Assembly: GCF_028290025.1 (NCBI RefSeq)
Contig: NZ_JAQGKQ010000092.1
Coordinates: 1-64,000, forward strand
Length of the DNA stretch: 64,000 nucleotides
Source: Cypionkella sp.
GTDB lineage: Bacteria; Pseudomonadota; Alphaproteobacteria; Rhodobacterales; Rhodobacteraceae
Direction of reading: 5' to 3'
Part shown: positions 41,431 to 51,843 of the stretch, in pieces
Layout: each line of letters opens with the position of its first letter
How positions within the stretch are numbered: position 1 is the stretch's first letter
The notes under the pieces: model-generated
What the model was told of the DNA's origin: nothing
The model's database searches: none
Seen by the model: only the letters and a program-made list of their open reading frames with translations
Program-made: the position numbers and the translations under genes

Positions 41431-41802
41431 TTACGGGTTGGTTGCGGGAGCGGCAGGTGTTGTGGTTGCCGGAGCAGTATCAGCAGGCGCTGTTGGTGCA
41501 GTTTCGGTTGGCGCAGTTGCCGAGCCGGTGTCTGCCGGAGCAGTTGCAGTCGGTGCCGTGTCAACCGTAGCCGGAGCGCCAGCGTCTGGCGAGGTGTCAA
41601 CGGACCCCGAATTTGTCGAGCCGTTTTCAGTCGAGCCGTCGGTAGTGGCCGTTCCCATCGGCGTGCTGTTGCCAAAAACAAACCACAAGACCAGAGCGAT
41701 AACCACCACGATCCCACCGATGATAAGCGGCAGGTTGTTGGCAGGCTTGGAGTTGTTGATGTTAACGTCGCGTTGGGGCGGCGTGCGATATTCGTCAGCC
41801 AT
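41431..41802 (-). CDS. Single-TM protein with Pro/Ala/Thr-rich tail, located between soxB and soxD
   Basis: NLPLIIGGIVVVIALVLWFVFGN, then a low-complexity T/A/P tail. Confidence 0.75.
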   Translation of the reverse strand: MADEYRTPPQRDVNINNSKPANNLPLIIGGIVVVIALVLWFVFGNSTPMGTATTDGSTENGSTNSGSVDTSPDAGAPATVDTAPTATAPADTGSATAPTETAPTAPADTAPATTTPAAPATNP

Positions 41803-41899
41803 GTCGCTGTCTCCTTACATAACAAATATGCAGGCCCAACGCGGCTAGAGACGATTTGGTTCCCAAAAGCGGTAAAAAGTTGCACCTTAAAAACCTGCA

Positions 41900-43147
41900 T
41901 TAGTGCGCGACCCCGGCCGCCACTGACTCGTCAATGAACTGGCCTTCCTTGAACCGCCACATGTTGAAGGCTTCCGCCAAAGCCCCCGGCTCGCCCTTCG
42001 CCATCAGCTCTGCCATTGCCCAACCCGAGCCCGGAATGGCCTTGAAGCCGCCCGTCCCCCAACCGCAGTTGATGAAGCAATTCCCCAGCGGCGTCTTGGA
42101 AATGATCGGCGAGCGATCCCCGGTCATGTCAACAATCCCGCCCCATTGCCGCAGCATCTTCAGGCGGCTGATCATCGGGAACGTCTCAATCAGCGCCCGC
42201 AGAGTTTCCTCGATATGGTGGAAACTCCCGCGCTGGGTGAAGTTGTTAAACCCGTCGGTGCCGCCACCGATCACCATCTCACCCTTATCAGATTGCGACA
42301 TATAGCCGTGCACGGTGTTGGCCATCACCACCACATCCATGCAGGGCTTGATCGGCTCTGACACCATTGCCTGCAAAGCCACAGCCTCAATCGGCAGCCG
42401 GAACCCAGCCATTTCAGCAACTTGACCGGAATGACCTGCCACCACCACGCCGAGCTTATTACAGCCTATATAACCCTTGGTCGTTTCAACCCCGGTCACA
42501 ACCCCGGCTTGAGAGGTCACGCCCTTAACTTCGCACTGCTGGATAATATCCATGCCCATCGCCGAACAGGCCCGCGCATAGCCCCACGCCACTGCATCAT
42601 GCCGCGCCGTGCCACCACGCGCTTGATACAAAGCGCCAAGGATCGGATAACGCGGACCGTCGATATTGATGATCGGCACCAGTTCCTTAACGCGCTGCGG
42701 CGAAATCCACTCGGTCGAGACACCCTGCATGTTATTGGCATGAACTGTGCGCAGATAGCCGCGCACCTCGTGATGGGTCTGCCCCAGCATCAGCAACCCA
42801 CGCGGACTGAACATCACGTTGTAGTTCAAATCCTGCGACATCGTCTCATAAAGGCTGCGCGCCTTTTCGTAGATCGCAGCCGAGGGGTCTTGCAGGTAGT
42901 TTGACCGAATAATCGTAGTATTCCGCCCGGTATTGCCGCCGCCGAGCCAACCCTTTTCGATGATCGCCACATTGGTGATGCCGAAGTTCATGCCCAAGTA
43001 GTAAGCCGTCGCCAAGCCATGCCCGCCAGCGCCAACGATCACCACATCATAGTGCTTTTTCGGCGCGGGCGCTGCCCAAGCCTTCTCCCAACCCAGGTGA
43101 TAATTCAGCGCCTCTTTGGCGATGGCAAAAACCGAATAGCGTTTCAT
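41900..43147 (-). CDS. soxB: Sarcosine oxidase subunit beta
   Basis: YDVVIVGAGGHGLATAYYLGMNFGITNVAIIEKGWLGGGNTGRNTTIIRSNYL. Confidence 0.96.
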   Translation of the reverse strand: MKRYSVFAIAKEALNYHLGWEKAWAAPAPKKHYDVVIVGAGGHGLATAYYLGMNFGITNVAIIEKGWLGGGNTGRNTTIIRSNYLQDPSAAIYEKARSLYETMSQDLNYNVMFSPRGLLMLGQTHHEVRGYLRTVHANNMQGVSTEWISPQRVKELVPIINIDGPRYPILGALYQARGGTARHDAVAWGYARACSAMGMDIIQQCEVKGVTSQAGVVTGVETTKGYIGCNKLGVVVAGHSGQVAEMAGFRLPIEAVALQAMVSEPIKPCMDVVVMANTVHGYMSQSDKGEMVIGGGTDGFNNFTQRGSFHHIEETLRALIETFPMISRLKMLRQWGGIVDMTGDRSPIISKTPLGNCFINCGWGTGGFKAIPGSGWAMAELMAKGEPGALAEAFNMWRFKEGQFIDESVAAGVAH

Positions 43148-43337
43148 GGGCTGGCCCTCATAACTTGACCCCGCTTATCGCGTGATCCCTGCTTTTATCC
43201 CGCGACGGCAGCGGCACAATCGGGAAAATTACGACACGGGCGGCGGTTTTGAACCAGTCACGCGCTTTGCGACCGATTGCCCCCTTTTGTGGCAGGCGCA
43301 AACCGCTTACATCGGGGCGACTGGCAAGGGGCGGATA

Positions 43338-44546
43338 ATGCAAGATTGGATCTTTTGGGCGGCAGTCGTGGCGCTCTCTATAGGAGTGGCGGCAATCCTG
43401 CTGCAATCCTTGCGCAGCAACGATGCCCATACCGACGACTCCGCCCTGAAAGTCTACCGCGATCAACTGTCCGAAGTTGACCGCGACCTCGCCCGCGCGG
43501 TCATCTCTGCCCCCGAAGCGGAACGCCTGCGCACCGAAGTCTCGCGCCGCCTGCTCGATGCCGACCGCGCCCAACAAGCCGCACCCATCTCTGGCGGCAA
43601 AGGCAAAATCTGGCCCGCCGCCGCAGCCATCCTGCTTGCAGCCTGCGCAGCCCTTTATACCTATGACCGCGTAGGCACCCCCGGCTACGCCGACCTGCCA
43701 CTAACAGACCGTCTAGCCCTCGCCGATCAAGCCTACGCTGCCCGCCCCAGCCAAGCTGAGGCCGAGGCCGCAGCCTCGCCACCGCTCACCGCACCGCAGC
43801 CTGATGCCGAGTTCACCGAGCTGATGGTCAAACTCCGCGCCGCCGTGCAAGCCCGGCCCGACGACCTGCAAGGTCTTGCATTGCTGGCAAAAAATGAAGC
43901 GCAACTCGGCAACTATGTCGCTGCCCGCATGGCGCAACAACACTTGCTGACCCTGCTCGGTGACAAAGCCAGCGCCGAGGATCACGCGGGCCTTGCTCAA
44001 ACCATGATCTTTGCCGCGAACGGCGTTGTCACGCCCGAGGCTGAACAACACCAGATCCGCGCGCTAAAGCTTGACCCCACCAACCCGCTCGCCCGCTATT
44101 TCTCGGGCCTGATGTTTGCCGAAATCGGCCGCCCCGACCGCGCCTTTGCTTTATGGGAGCCGCTGCTGCGCGAAGGCCCGGCAGATGCGCCCTGGATCGC
44201 GCCGATCCGCGGTATGCTACAAGACACCGCGGACGCGGCAGGCATCAAATACCAACTCCCCGCCCTGAAAGGCCCGACCTCCGAAGATGTAGCCAACGCG
44301 GGCGCACTCTCCGCCGCCGACCGTCAAGCCATGATCAAAGGCATGGTCGATCAACTTGAAGCCCGCCTGACCACCGAAGGCGGCCCAGTCGAAGATTGGG
44401 TCAAACTGATGACCTCCCTCGCGAAATTAGGCGAAAAAGAGGACGCAAAGGCCGCATATGAGCAAGCGGTTCAGGTGTTCAAATCCGACACTGCCGCCTT
44501 AGGCCAGATCGAAGCCGCCGCAAGCGATGCCGGAGTAACGCCATGA
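43338..44546 (+). CDS. ccmI: Cytochrome c biogenesis protein CcmI
   Basis: [22 protein letters not shown]...[35 protein letters not shown] plus TPR-like region. Confidence 0.9.
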   Translation: MQDWIFWAAVVALSIGVAAILLQSLRSNDAHTDDSALKVYRDQLSEVDRDLARAVISAPEAERLRTEVSRRLLDADRAQQAAPISGGKGKIWPAAAAILLAACAALYTYDRVGTPGYADLPLTDRLALADQAYAARPSQAEAEAAASPPLTAPQPDAEFTELMVKLRAAVQARPDDLQGLALLAKNEAQLGNYVAARMAQQHLLTLLGDKASAEDHAGLAQTMIFAANGVVTPEAEQHQIRALKLDPTNPLARYFSGLMFAEIGRPDRAFALWEPLLREGPADAPWIAPIRGMLQDTADAAGIKYQLPALKGPTSEDVANAGALSAADRQAMIKGMVDQLEARLTTEGGPVEDWVKLMTSLAKLGEKEDAKAAYEQAVQVFKSDTAALGQIEAAASDAGVTP

Positions 44547-45040
44547 TCCTGCCCGAAATCGCCGACTTCCTCGCAGCCCTGCCCGCCAACCGCGCCATCT
44601 GCGGCCTCGACTTGGGCGACAAAACCATCGGCATCGCGGTCTCCGACCTGCGCCGAAGCGTTGCCACCCCAATCCACACCGTCCGGCGCATAAAATTCAC
44701 CGAAGACGCCACCGCCCTGTTGGCCGTTTTATCCGAGCGCAATATCGCAGGCATCATCCTCGGCCTGCCCTTGAATATGGACGGCTCCGAAGGCCCGCGT
44801 GTGCAATCCACCCGCGCTTTTGCCCGCAACCTGATCAAGCTGACCGACCTGCCGATCACCTTTTGGGATGAACGCCTCTCTACCGTCGCCGCCGAACGCG
44901 CGCTGATTGAAGGCGATACTTCGCGCAAACGCCGCCGCGAAGTCATTGACCAAGTCGCCGCAGGTTATATCTTACAAGGCGCGCTGGATCGGCTGTCCTA
45001 CATGGTTAAAGCGCAAGTTTCGCAACAGGATGAAGCCTAA
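44543..45040 (+). CDS. ruvX: Holliday junction resolvase-like RuvX/YqgF
   Basis: [44 protein letters not shown]. Confidence 0.94.
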   Translation: MILPEIADFLAALPANRAICGLDLGDKTIGIAVSDLRRSVATPIHTVRRIKFTEDATALLAVLSERNIAGIILGLPLNMDGSEGPRVQSTRAFARNLIKLTDLPITFWDERLSTVAAERALIEGDTSRKRRREVIDQVAAGYILQGALDRLSYMVKAQVSQQDEA

Positions 45041-45282
45041 TGGACGAAGTCTGGAAACGCGCGGAAATCGAAAGCCCCTGCGTCAAACTTTGCGTCATCC
45101 ACCGCGAAGCCCGCCTCTGCGTCGGCTGCTTCCGCAGCATCGACGAAATCGCCAGCTGGGGCCGTCTCACCCCCGCCGAGCGCCGCGAGATCATCGCCGC
45201 ACTCCCCGCCCGCGCCTCGACCCTAACCAAACGCCGCGGCGGCCGCATGGCAAGACTGAACGGCTCAAGCTCTGAAAGTTAA
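45040..45282 (+). CDS. DUF1289 family protein
   Basis: IESPCVKLCVIHREARLCVGCFRSIDEIASWGRLTPAERREIIAALPAR. Confidence 0.92.
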   Translation: MDEVWKRAEIESPCVKLCVIHREARLCVGCFRSIDEIASWGRLTPAERREIIAALPARASTLTKRRGGRMARLNGSSSES

Positions 45283-45488
45283 GGATCTCGGGCCAGCCGT
45301 GGACTTTCTATCCCACTCTCCCCGCCGTTAGGTCATCATCTTTGCAAAAATATGCCCCGCGGAGCGTTCAACCGCCGCACCCCGCACTCCCCCTCAGGGC
45401 GCACTCCCAACCCTGCGATTGACACGACTCAGCCGATGGCGCAGCATTTCCTCAATTTTTAAAGCCGTTTTAGCGATATGAGGTTAGT

Positions 45489-46379
45489 ATGCCCATTCCT
45501 ACCCTCGGCCAGATTCCGTTGGATTTTGCCACCCTGCGCGCAGGTTATCCCACCTACAACAAGCTGCCCAAGCACATCGCGGACTATATGGATGCGCTGA
45601 ACAAGGGCAACACGGGCCCGCGCAACACTCCTTGCTGCTTTCAGATTTCTGAAACGCTGAACCTTGCGGGGGGTGAGCATAAAGTTCCAGCCCGCAGCTA
45701 CCGCCGTCCCTGCGCAAAGTTGGGGCAGAACTATTATCTCGGCGCGGTCGATGAATTGGAAACCTATCTGACCAACCGCTACGGTCGCGGCGACACGGTT
45801 TACAGCGGCCCTGCGCACGGCGATATTCAAGCGATCAAAGCCAAACTCGCGGGGCGTTCCGGCATCATTACCTTCCGCGACAACGGCTACGGGCTGCACA
45901 CCGAGCTTTGGAATGGCGAGCATATCATCCAGAACGGTGCCCCCGGCTCGAACGGCGCTGGCATGTCAGAGCGCGGCATTTTCGGCGTCCCCCGCATCAT
46001 TTTCTGGCAATGCAGCGGCGACGATGCGCGTGATCCGCTGCCCAGTTGGGCCGTCGGCTGGTGGCAGATCGAAACCATCGGCGAGCCGTACTTCTATTAC
46101 GTCTCAGATCAATACGTCGTGTTCTACACCACCACCCGCCCCGCCAACATCCTGACCCAACCGGTGCGCGGAGCCATGATGCAAGGCACCGTCGCCCTCA
46201 CCGAAGGCCGCCCCGGCCTCTCAATCCAATGGGAACCTTCTGCCGACGGCGAACTGACCGAAACCTATTACGCGGGCTCTGATCCCACCAAAATGACCGG
46301 CACCATCAACAACACCCTGCCCGCCACCGCCACCAAAATGACCTTGGCAATGCCAGTGCCGCCAAAGCGACGCAAATAA
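45489..46379 (+). CDS. Tae4-like (T6SS amidase effector fold) protein with C-terminal extension
   Basis: NTPCCFQISETLNLAGG (putative Cys), YLGAVDELETYLTNRYG, GIITFRDNGYGLHTELWNGEHI (putative His). Confidence 0.6.
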   Translation: MPIPTLGQIPLDFATLRAGYPTYNKLPKHIADYMDALNKGNTGPRNTPCCFQISETLNLAGGEHKVPARSYRRPCAKLGQNYYLGAVDELETYLTNRYGRGDTVYSGPAHGDIQAIKAKLAGRSGIITFRDNGYGLHTELWNGEHIIQNGAPGSNGAGMSERGIFGVPRIIFWQCSGDDARDPLPSWAVGWWQIETIGEPYFYYVSDQYVVFYTTTRPANILTQPVRGAMMQGTVALTEGRPGLSIQWEPSADGELTETYYAGSDPTKMTGTINNTLPATATKMTLAMPVPPKRRK

Positions 46380-46506
46380 CCGCGCGCGCTTTACGCTCGC
46401 TAAGCTTGCCGTCGGGTTTAGGGCCAAACCTTAAAAATCCCTTAAGTCTACCCCACAACCCATTGATTTCATATAAACGAACTTCGCGCCACGCGTGGCA
46501 CCAATT

Positions 46507-47325
46507 CTACCAGCCCGAAACCTTGCGCAACATATTCAGCGCCACCAGAATGATAAACACCGCAAATGCCCGTTTCAAAGGCTTCGGATTCATCGCGTGG
46601 GCCAGTTTCACCCCCCAAGGGGTCGTCAGCATGGTGGACCCAATCACCACCAGAAACGCCGGCAGATTGACCGCCCCTAACGTATAAGGCGGCGCATTCT
46701 CAATCGGCACGAACAGGAACCCGAGCACCGAAGGCACCGCAATCAGCACCCCCAACCCCGCAGCCGTAGCCACTGCCCGGTGGATCGGCACGCCATAAAG
46801 GCTCATCAGCGGCACCCCAAACGTGCCACCCCCGATCCCCATCATCGCCGAGCAAAACGCCAGCACCGAAGCCATCATCGCGCGCGCAGGCTGCCCCTGC
46901 AATGTCTCGCCCAGCCGCCAACCCGGTTTCCCAAACGCCATGTAAAGCCCAGCGAGACCCGCCAACACTCCAAACACCACCTGCAACACCACCGATTTCA
47001 CCAAGGCGGCCACCAACGTTCCCGCCAAAGCGCCGCCAACGATAAACGGCGCCCAATCGCGCAGCATCTGCCAATCCACCGCACCCTTCTTGTGATGCGA
47101 AGCAACCGACCGCGGCGAAGTCACCACAATCGTCGCAAGCGAGGTCGCCACACAAATCTGCATCAGTTGCGGCCCGCCATAGCCGAGATGATTGAAGGCG
47201 TAAAAGAACGCAGGCACCAACACGATACCGCCGCCAACCCCCAGCAACCCCGCCACCACCCCGGCAAACGCCCCGATTACCACCAGTAACGCCACCATCG
47301 GCAAAAGCGCGGAAATTTCGGGCAT
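46507..47325 (-). CDS. TauE/SafE (TSUP) family permease
   Basis: GAFAGVVAGLLGVGGGIVLVPAFFY; MGIGGGTFGVPLMSLYGVPIHRAVATAAGLG. Confidence 0.92.
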   Translation of the reverse strand: MPEISALLPMVALLVVIGAFAGVVAGLLGVGGGIVLVPAFFYAFNHLGYGGPQLMQICVATSLATIVVTSPRSVASHHKKGAVDWQMLRDWAPFIVGGALAGTLVAALVKSVVLQVVFGVLAGLAGLYMAFGKPGWRLGETLQGQPARAMMASVLAFCSAMMGIGGGTFGVPLMSLYGVPIHRAVATAAGLGVLIAVPSVLGFLFVPIENAPPYTLGAVNLPAFLVVIGSTMLTTPWGVKLAHAMNPKPLKRAFAVFIILVALNMLRKVSGW

Positions 47326-47460
47326 GGCGGCTCCTTATCTTGGCAGCAGAAACTCGAGATCAGACATAGCCCGCCCCCCCGCCACATACCAGCCGTTCAG
47401 AGCTTTCCCTTCGCCCACATTCGCGCTAACCATCGCGCCTTGCATATCACCGAGGTTGCC

Positions 47461-48660
47461 ATGACAAAATCCGTATCCCTGCTGCGCTATTCGCTGGTGC
47501 TGGGCCTCGTTGCCGCTGTCGGTCCGTTCGCGATTGATATGTATCTGCCCGCGATGCCGAAGATCCAAAGCGATCTTGGCACCTCGATGCAGGCGGTGCA
47601 GTGGACGATTGTGGCATATTTCCTCGCCTTCGGTATCGCGCAACTGATCTACGGTCCGTGGGCCGATCAAGCCGGACGCAAGCCGCCGATGTATGCGGGC
47701 CTCGCCCTGTTCATGGTAGGCACGGTGATTTGCGCGCTTGCCCCTACAGTAGAGGTGCTGATCTTCGGGCGCTTCATCCAAGGCATTGGCGGCGCTGCCA
47801 ACATGGTGGTTCTGCGCGCGATGATCCGCGATCTCGCTACCGGAGCCAGCGCCACCCGGATGATGTCCACCATCATGATCGTCATCGCGATCTCGCCGCT
47901 GCTGGCACCGCTGTCAGGCTCGGCGTTGCTGGCGTTTGGCTCATGGCGGCTGGTATTCTGGGCGCTGCTGCTGGCGGCGACGCTCAGCTTCTTCCTGATC
48001 TATTTCATGGTGGATGAGACTTTGCCGCCGGAAAACCGCCAGCCATTCGACCTCGCCACCATGCGCAAAGGTCTCGCCGTGCTGTTCACCGATCGCAGCT
48101 TTCTCGCCATGACCTTCCTTGCAGGCTTTGCTTTCGCCAGCTTCTTCGTGTTCATCGCCTCGGCATCCTTCGTCTACACCGGCCAATTCGGCCTCAGCCC
48201 AACGCAATTCTCGCTGGCCTTCGCGCTAAATGCCTGTGGCTTCTTCGCGGCCTCGCAGTTCGCCGCGCCGATCAGCCAGCGTCTCGGATCAAAACGCATG
48301 ATCGTGCTGGCAACTACAGGATTTGGCACCGCCACCATCGCGCTTTTCTGCTTCGCCTTGGCCGGTTTTGCCAACCTTCACGTCACCATGGCAGGCTTGT
48401 TTATCGCCAATATGTTCCTCGGGCTGGTGCTGCCAACCGCGCAGGTTTTGGCGCTCGAGGAACAAGGCGAGCATGCCGGTCTGGCGGCATCCCTCGGCGG
48501 CACGATGCAGATGGTCGCGGCTGGAGTGCTGGTGGCTTTAACCGGCCCGTTCATGGATGGCACCGTGGTACCGATGCTGGGCGCGATTGCTTTGTGCGGC
48601 GTGATCGCGCTGCTGTTGTCGCGGCTGATCCCGCGTCAGGCTGCGGTGGCTGCGGTCTGA
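47461..48660 (+). CDS. Bcr/CflA-type MFS drug resistance transporter
   Basis: GPFAIDMYLPAMPKIQSDLGTSMQAVQWTIVAYFLAFGIAQLIYGPWADQAGRKPP. Confidence 0.92.
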   Translation: MTKSVSLLRYSLVLGLVAAVGPFAIDMYLPAMPKIQSDLGTSMQAVQWTIVAYFLAFGIAQLIYGPWADQAGRKPPMYAGLALFMVGTVICALAPTVEVLIFGRFIQGIGGAANMVVLRAMIRDLATGASATRMMSTIMIVIAISPLLAPLSGSALLAFGSWRLVFWALLLAATLSFFLIYFMVDETLPPENRQPFDLATMRKGLAVLFTDRSFLAMTFLAGFAFASFFVFIASASFVYTGQFGLSPTQFSLAFALNACGFFAASQFAAPISQRLGSKRMIVLATTGFGTATIALFCFALAGFANLHVTMAGLFIANMFLGLVLPTAQVLALEEQGEHAGLAASLGGTMQMVAAGVLVALTGPFMDGTVVPMLGAIALCGVIALLLSRLIPRQAAVAAV

Positions 48661-49646
48661 AGTTCGGCCAAAGCGGCGTCGAGCACATCCAGCCCCGCGC
48701 CGGGTTTATTTGCGCGTTCTGACAGCACCCGGCGCCAACCCCGCGCGCCGGGCCGCCCGGTGAACAGCCCGAGCATATGCCGGGTGATCTGATGCAACCG
48801 CCCGCCTTGCGCGATGTGATTGAGCATATAAGGCCGCATCGCCTCAACCGCGCCGAAGGCATCAGCGCCGGTGTCCGCTCCCCACAACGCATCCGCCCCG
48901 ACCAGCACCGAAGCCGGGTCATGGTAAGCGGCACGCCCCAACATCACACCATCAAGCCCCTGCTGCAGCAAGGTTTTCGCCTGATCCAGCGAGGTAATGC
49001 CGCCGTTGATACAAATCATCAAATGCGGAAACGCCGCTTTCATCCGCAAAACCAGATCGTAATTCAGCGGCGGCACTTCACGATTTTCTTTCGGTGAAAG
49101 CCCCTTCAACCAAGCCTTGCGGGCGTGCACAATAAAATGCGTCACCCCCGCCGCTGAGACTTTTTCAATGAAATCCGGCAGCACGATTTCCGGGTCTTGC
49201 TCGTCCACCCCAATGCGACACTTAACCGTCACCGGCACATTCGCCTCGGCCATCATCGCCGCCACGCAATCCGCGACCAGTGTGGGACGCTCCATCAGCA
49301 CCGCACCAAAACAACCCGACTGCACCCGATCTGACGGGCAACCGACGTTCAGGTTGATCTCATCATAGCCCCAATCGCGGGCGATCCTTGTGGCAGCGCC
49401 CAACTCATGCGGATCAGAGCCGCCGATTTGCAGCGCAATCGGGTGCTCCTCGGCACTGTAATCCAGCAGGCGGCTTTTCGGTCCATGCAGGATGGCGGCC
49501 GCTGTCACCATCTCGGTATAAACCATCGCACGCTTGGTCATTTGGCGGTGGAACACGCGGCAATGTCGATCAGACCAATCCATCATTGGCGCAACCGAAA
49601 GCCGATGCGCACCATAAGACATTGTCTTTACTACATTATCGTTCAT
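48636..49646 (-). CDS. dusA: tRNA-dihydrouridine(20/20a) synthase
   Basis: RLSVAPMMDWSDRHCRVFHRQMTKRAMVYTEMVTA; NLNVGCPSDRVQSGCFGAVLM. Confidence 0.96.
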   Translation of the reverse strand: MNDNVVKTMSYGAHRLSVAPMMDWSDRHCRVFHRQMTKRAMVYTEMVTAAAILHGPKSRLLDYSAEEHPIALQIGGSDPHELGAATRIARDWGYDEINLNVGCPSDRVQSGCFGAVLMERPTLVADCVAAMMAEANVPVTVKCRIGVDEQDPEIVLPDFIEKVSAAGVTHFIVHARKAWLKGLSPKENREVPPLNYDLVLRMKAAFPHLMICINGGITSLDQAKTLLQQGLDGVMLGRAAYHDPASVLVGADALWGADTGADAFGAVEAMRPYMLNHIAQGGRLHQITRHMLGLFTGRPGARGWRRVLSERANKPGAGLDVLDAALAELQTAATAA

Positions 49647-49710
49647 TCAATCACCTTTGAAACGTTGGCAAAGTTGCACGATTTCGGTTGATTTGCCTAC
49701 ATTCCCGCCT

Positions 49711-50874
49711 ATGGTGCAACCCAAGTTGCACGGAATCACATGGAGTTGCACGGGTATGGGAAGTTTACGGGAAGAAGCTGACAAAGCGGGAAATCCTATT
49801 TTTAAGCTAACGATAACAAGGACTAAGCAAAAACACCGAGAAACCCGATCTTTCCGTACCGAAACAGCAGCACGGGCTTGGGAAAAAAAGCGGGAAGCCG
49901 AACTTGATGCGACTGTAGCCCTAGGTAAGCCACTTACCAAACAACGCAACGAAGGCAAGACTCTAGGCGACGCGATTGACAAATACATCACCGAACAAAT
50001 GAAGGAAATAGGGCGAACCAAGACCCAAGTTTTGCAGACAATCCGCAACGAGTACGACATATCGAAAATGCGATGCGACCAAATAACCAGCCAAGACATC
50101 GTAGCGTTTGCTAAAGAATTGCATTTTCGGCCCAAACTTAACAGCGCCGCGACTGTAATGAATTACGTTAGCCATTTGCAGGCCGTATTTGCCATTGCTA
50201 AGGATGCATGGGATTTTCCGTTAGACATAACTGAAATGCAATCAGCCCAACGAGTTTGTTCAAGATTGGGTATTACCAAAAAGGCCATAAAGCGGACTCG
50301 TCGGCCTACTCTAGATGAATTGGATATCCTGCTAACTCATTTCCAGTTGGCATATAACGCACGTGCAAACGGTTGCCCAATGCACCTACTTTCCATATTC
50401 GCGTTATTTTCAACCCGACGACAAGCAGAAATAGAACGTATCGAATGGGCCGATTATGACAGAATAAACAAACGGATTTGGGTACGAGATATGAAACATC
50501 CCGGCGATAAGATAGGCAATGATGTGCCTGTTCTGTTGCCTGATCCATGCTGCGATATCATCGACAGTATGCCAAAAATTTCACCAAGAATTTTTCCGCA
50601 TTCAACCTACGCCATGAGCGCCAACTGGACTAGGGCTTGTCAATTCCACAACATTAAGGATTTACATTTTCACGATTTGAGGCATGAAGGCGTTTCGAGA
50701 TTATTCGAAATGGGGAAAACATTGCCCGAAGCCGCATCTGTATCCGGCCATAGATCATGGTCGAGTCTTCAACGATATACTCACATTATCACGGCTGGCG
50801 ACAAATACGAAAATTGGAAATGGATAAAGGTGGCAACAGACCCAACTTCCCATAACTTGAATCCCCAACCATAA
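49711..50874 (+). CDS. Tyrosine-type site-specific integrase (dusA-associated)
   Basis: FALFSTRRQAEIERIEWADYD...LHFHDLRHEGVSRLFEMGKTLPEAASVSGHRSWSSLQRYTHI; R..HxLR..H..Y-type motifs; starts at 49657 or 49756 also possible. Confidence 0.92.
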   Translation: MVQPKLHGITWSCTGMGSLREEADKAGNPIFKLTITRTKQKHRETRSFRTETAARAWEKKREAELDATVALGKPLTKQRNEGKTLGDAIDKYITEQMKEIGRTKTQVLQTIRNEYDISKMRCDQITSQDIVAFAKELHFRPKLNSAATVMNYVSHLQAVFAIAKDAWDFPLDITEMQSAQRVCSRLGITKKAIKRTRRPTLDELDILLTHFQLAYNARANGCPMHLLSIFALFSTRRQAEIERIEWADYDRINKRIWVRDMKHPGDKIGNDVPVLLPDPCCDIIDSMPKISPRIFPHSTYAMSANWTRACQFHNIKDLHFHDLRHEGVSRLFEMGKTLPEAASVSGHRSWSSLQRYTHIITAGDKYENWKWIKVATDPTSHNLNPQP

Positions 50875-50977
50875 ATCAAACCTGCCTGCCATATTCAGTT
50901 ATGGCAGAGGATCACCATCCCGTAGTAGTCACCTACCCTACCAAGGCAGCTAGACAGAAATCGCCATCTTGACAATG

Positions 50978-51514
50978 CTATCTCCCTCTTTTTAAATTCA
51001 ATGGATATCTTGCGCGAATGAAGTTAACCCCCTGCCCAATCAAACCATCGCCAATAAATTCACGAATCTTCGCATCCGGCGTTTGCGATAGATTTTCAAG
51101 TTCTACGTTGATCAGTAAGTCTGCTAGCAATCGGCCCAAGTTATCACAGTCGTTGATCAAACTTTGCGAGACTGCCACAGATGCAATAAGTGCATCATCT
51201 AAACTGTCAGCAAGGTCAGTGATTTTATGGCACAAAATATTTCTGCTTTTAACTATACGCTCGATAATAACAAGCACGCTATAGTCAATGTCTGACCTAT
51301 CTTTCAGCATGGCCATCAGATTTCCAAGGCTATTGTCATTCCTAAGACTATCCATTTTTCTATCAACCTGACTGGACTTTAGTGCATCTTTACTCGGCAC
51401 CGCGAACAGTAGTATTCCCGCTAAAACGAACTCCATTTGTTGCACTCGAACCATAGCGAAGCCCAATGTTCTAAGTGCATCATCAATAAATTTTAACTTT
51501 TCATCCACAGACAT
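50978..51514 (-). CDS. Hypothetical protein with HEPN-like RX4H motif
   Basis: 178 aa, helical; IIERIVKSRNILCHKITDLADSLDDAL. Confidence 0.7.
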   Translation of the reverse strand: MSVDEKLKFIDDALRTLGFAMVRVQQMEFVLAGILLFAVPSKDALKSSQVDRKMDSLRNDNSLGNLMAMLKDRSDIDYSVLVIIERIVKSRNILCHKITDLADSLDDALIASVAVSQSLINDCDNLGRLLADLLINVELENLSQTPDAKIREFIGDGLIGQGVNFIRARYPLNLKRGR

Positions 51515-51531
51515 ATTTCAGCACCACACAG

Positions 51532-51765
51532 TCACGGCCCATCATGCAGACCCGCATTCAATACATGGCGATAATACGCTTCAAACTTTTGATTCAAATC
51601 AATATACAGATCGTCAAAATCCATTTTACTCAAACCATGAATCGAACGGGCATGTGCAAGAAACTTTTCAATCTCTTGATCAATAGTTTCATCGCCAGAA
51701 AAAGGTTGAAGAATAATATTAGCTTGCAACCATTCTTGTAATATCGAACCTGCATTATCGGCCAT
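51532..51765 (-). CDS. Small acidic hypothetical protein
   Basis: MADNAGSILQEWLQANIILQPFSGDETIDQEIEKFLAHARSIHGLSKMDFDDLYIDLNQKFEAYYRHVLNAG. Confidence 0.6.
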   Translation of the reverse strand: MADNAGSILQEWLQANIILQPFSGDETIDQEIEKFLAHARSIHGLSKMDFDDLYIDLNQKFEAYYRHVLNAGLHDGP

Positions 51766-51843
51766 TTGGATAACTCCATTTTGGGATACACCGGAACCAT
51801 CATAGCAGCCGATCAATTTCCGATCAAGTGTTTGGTTATATCA

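Noticed and set aside
45489-46379. Complete T6SS locus
   Set aside because: Only a Tae4-like protein is present; no tss/hcp/vgrG genes or immunity gene in the window.
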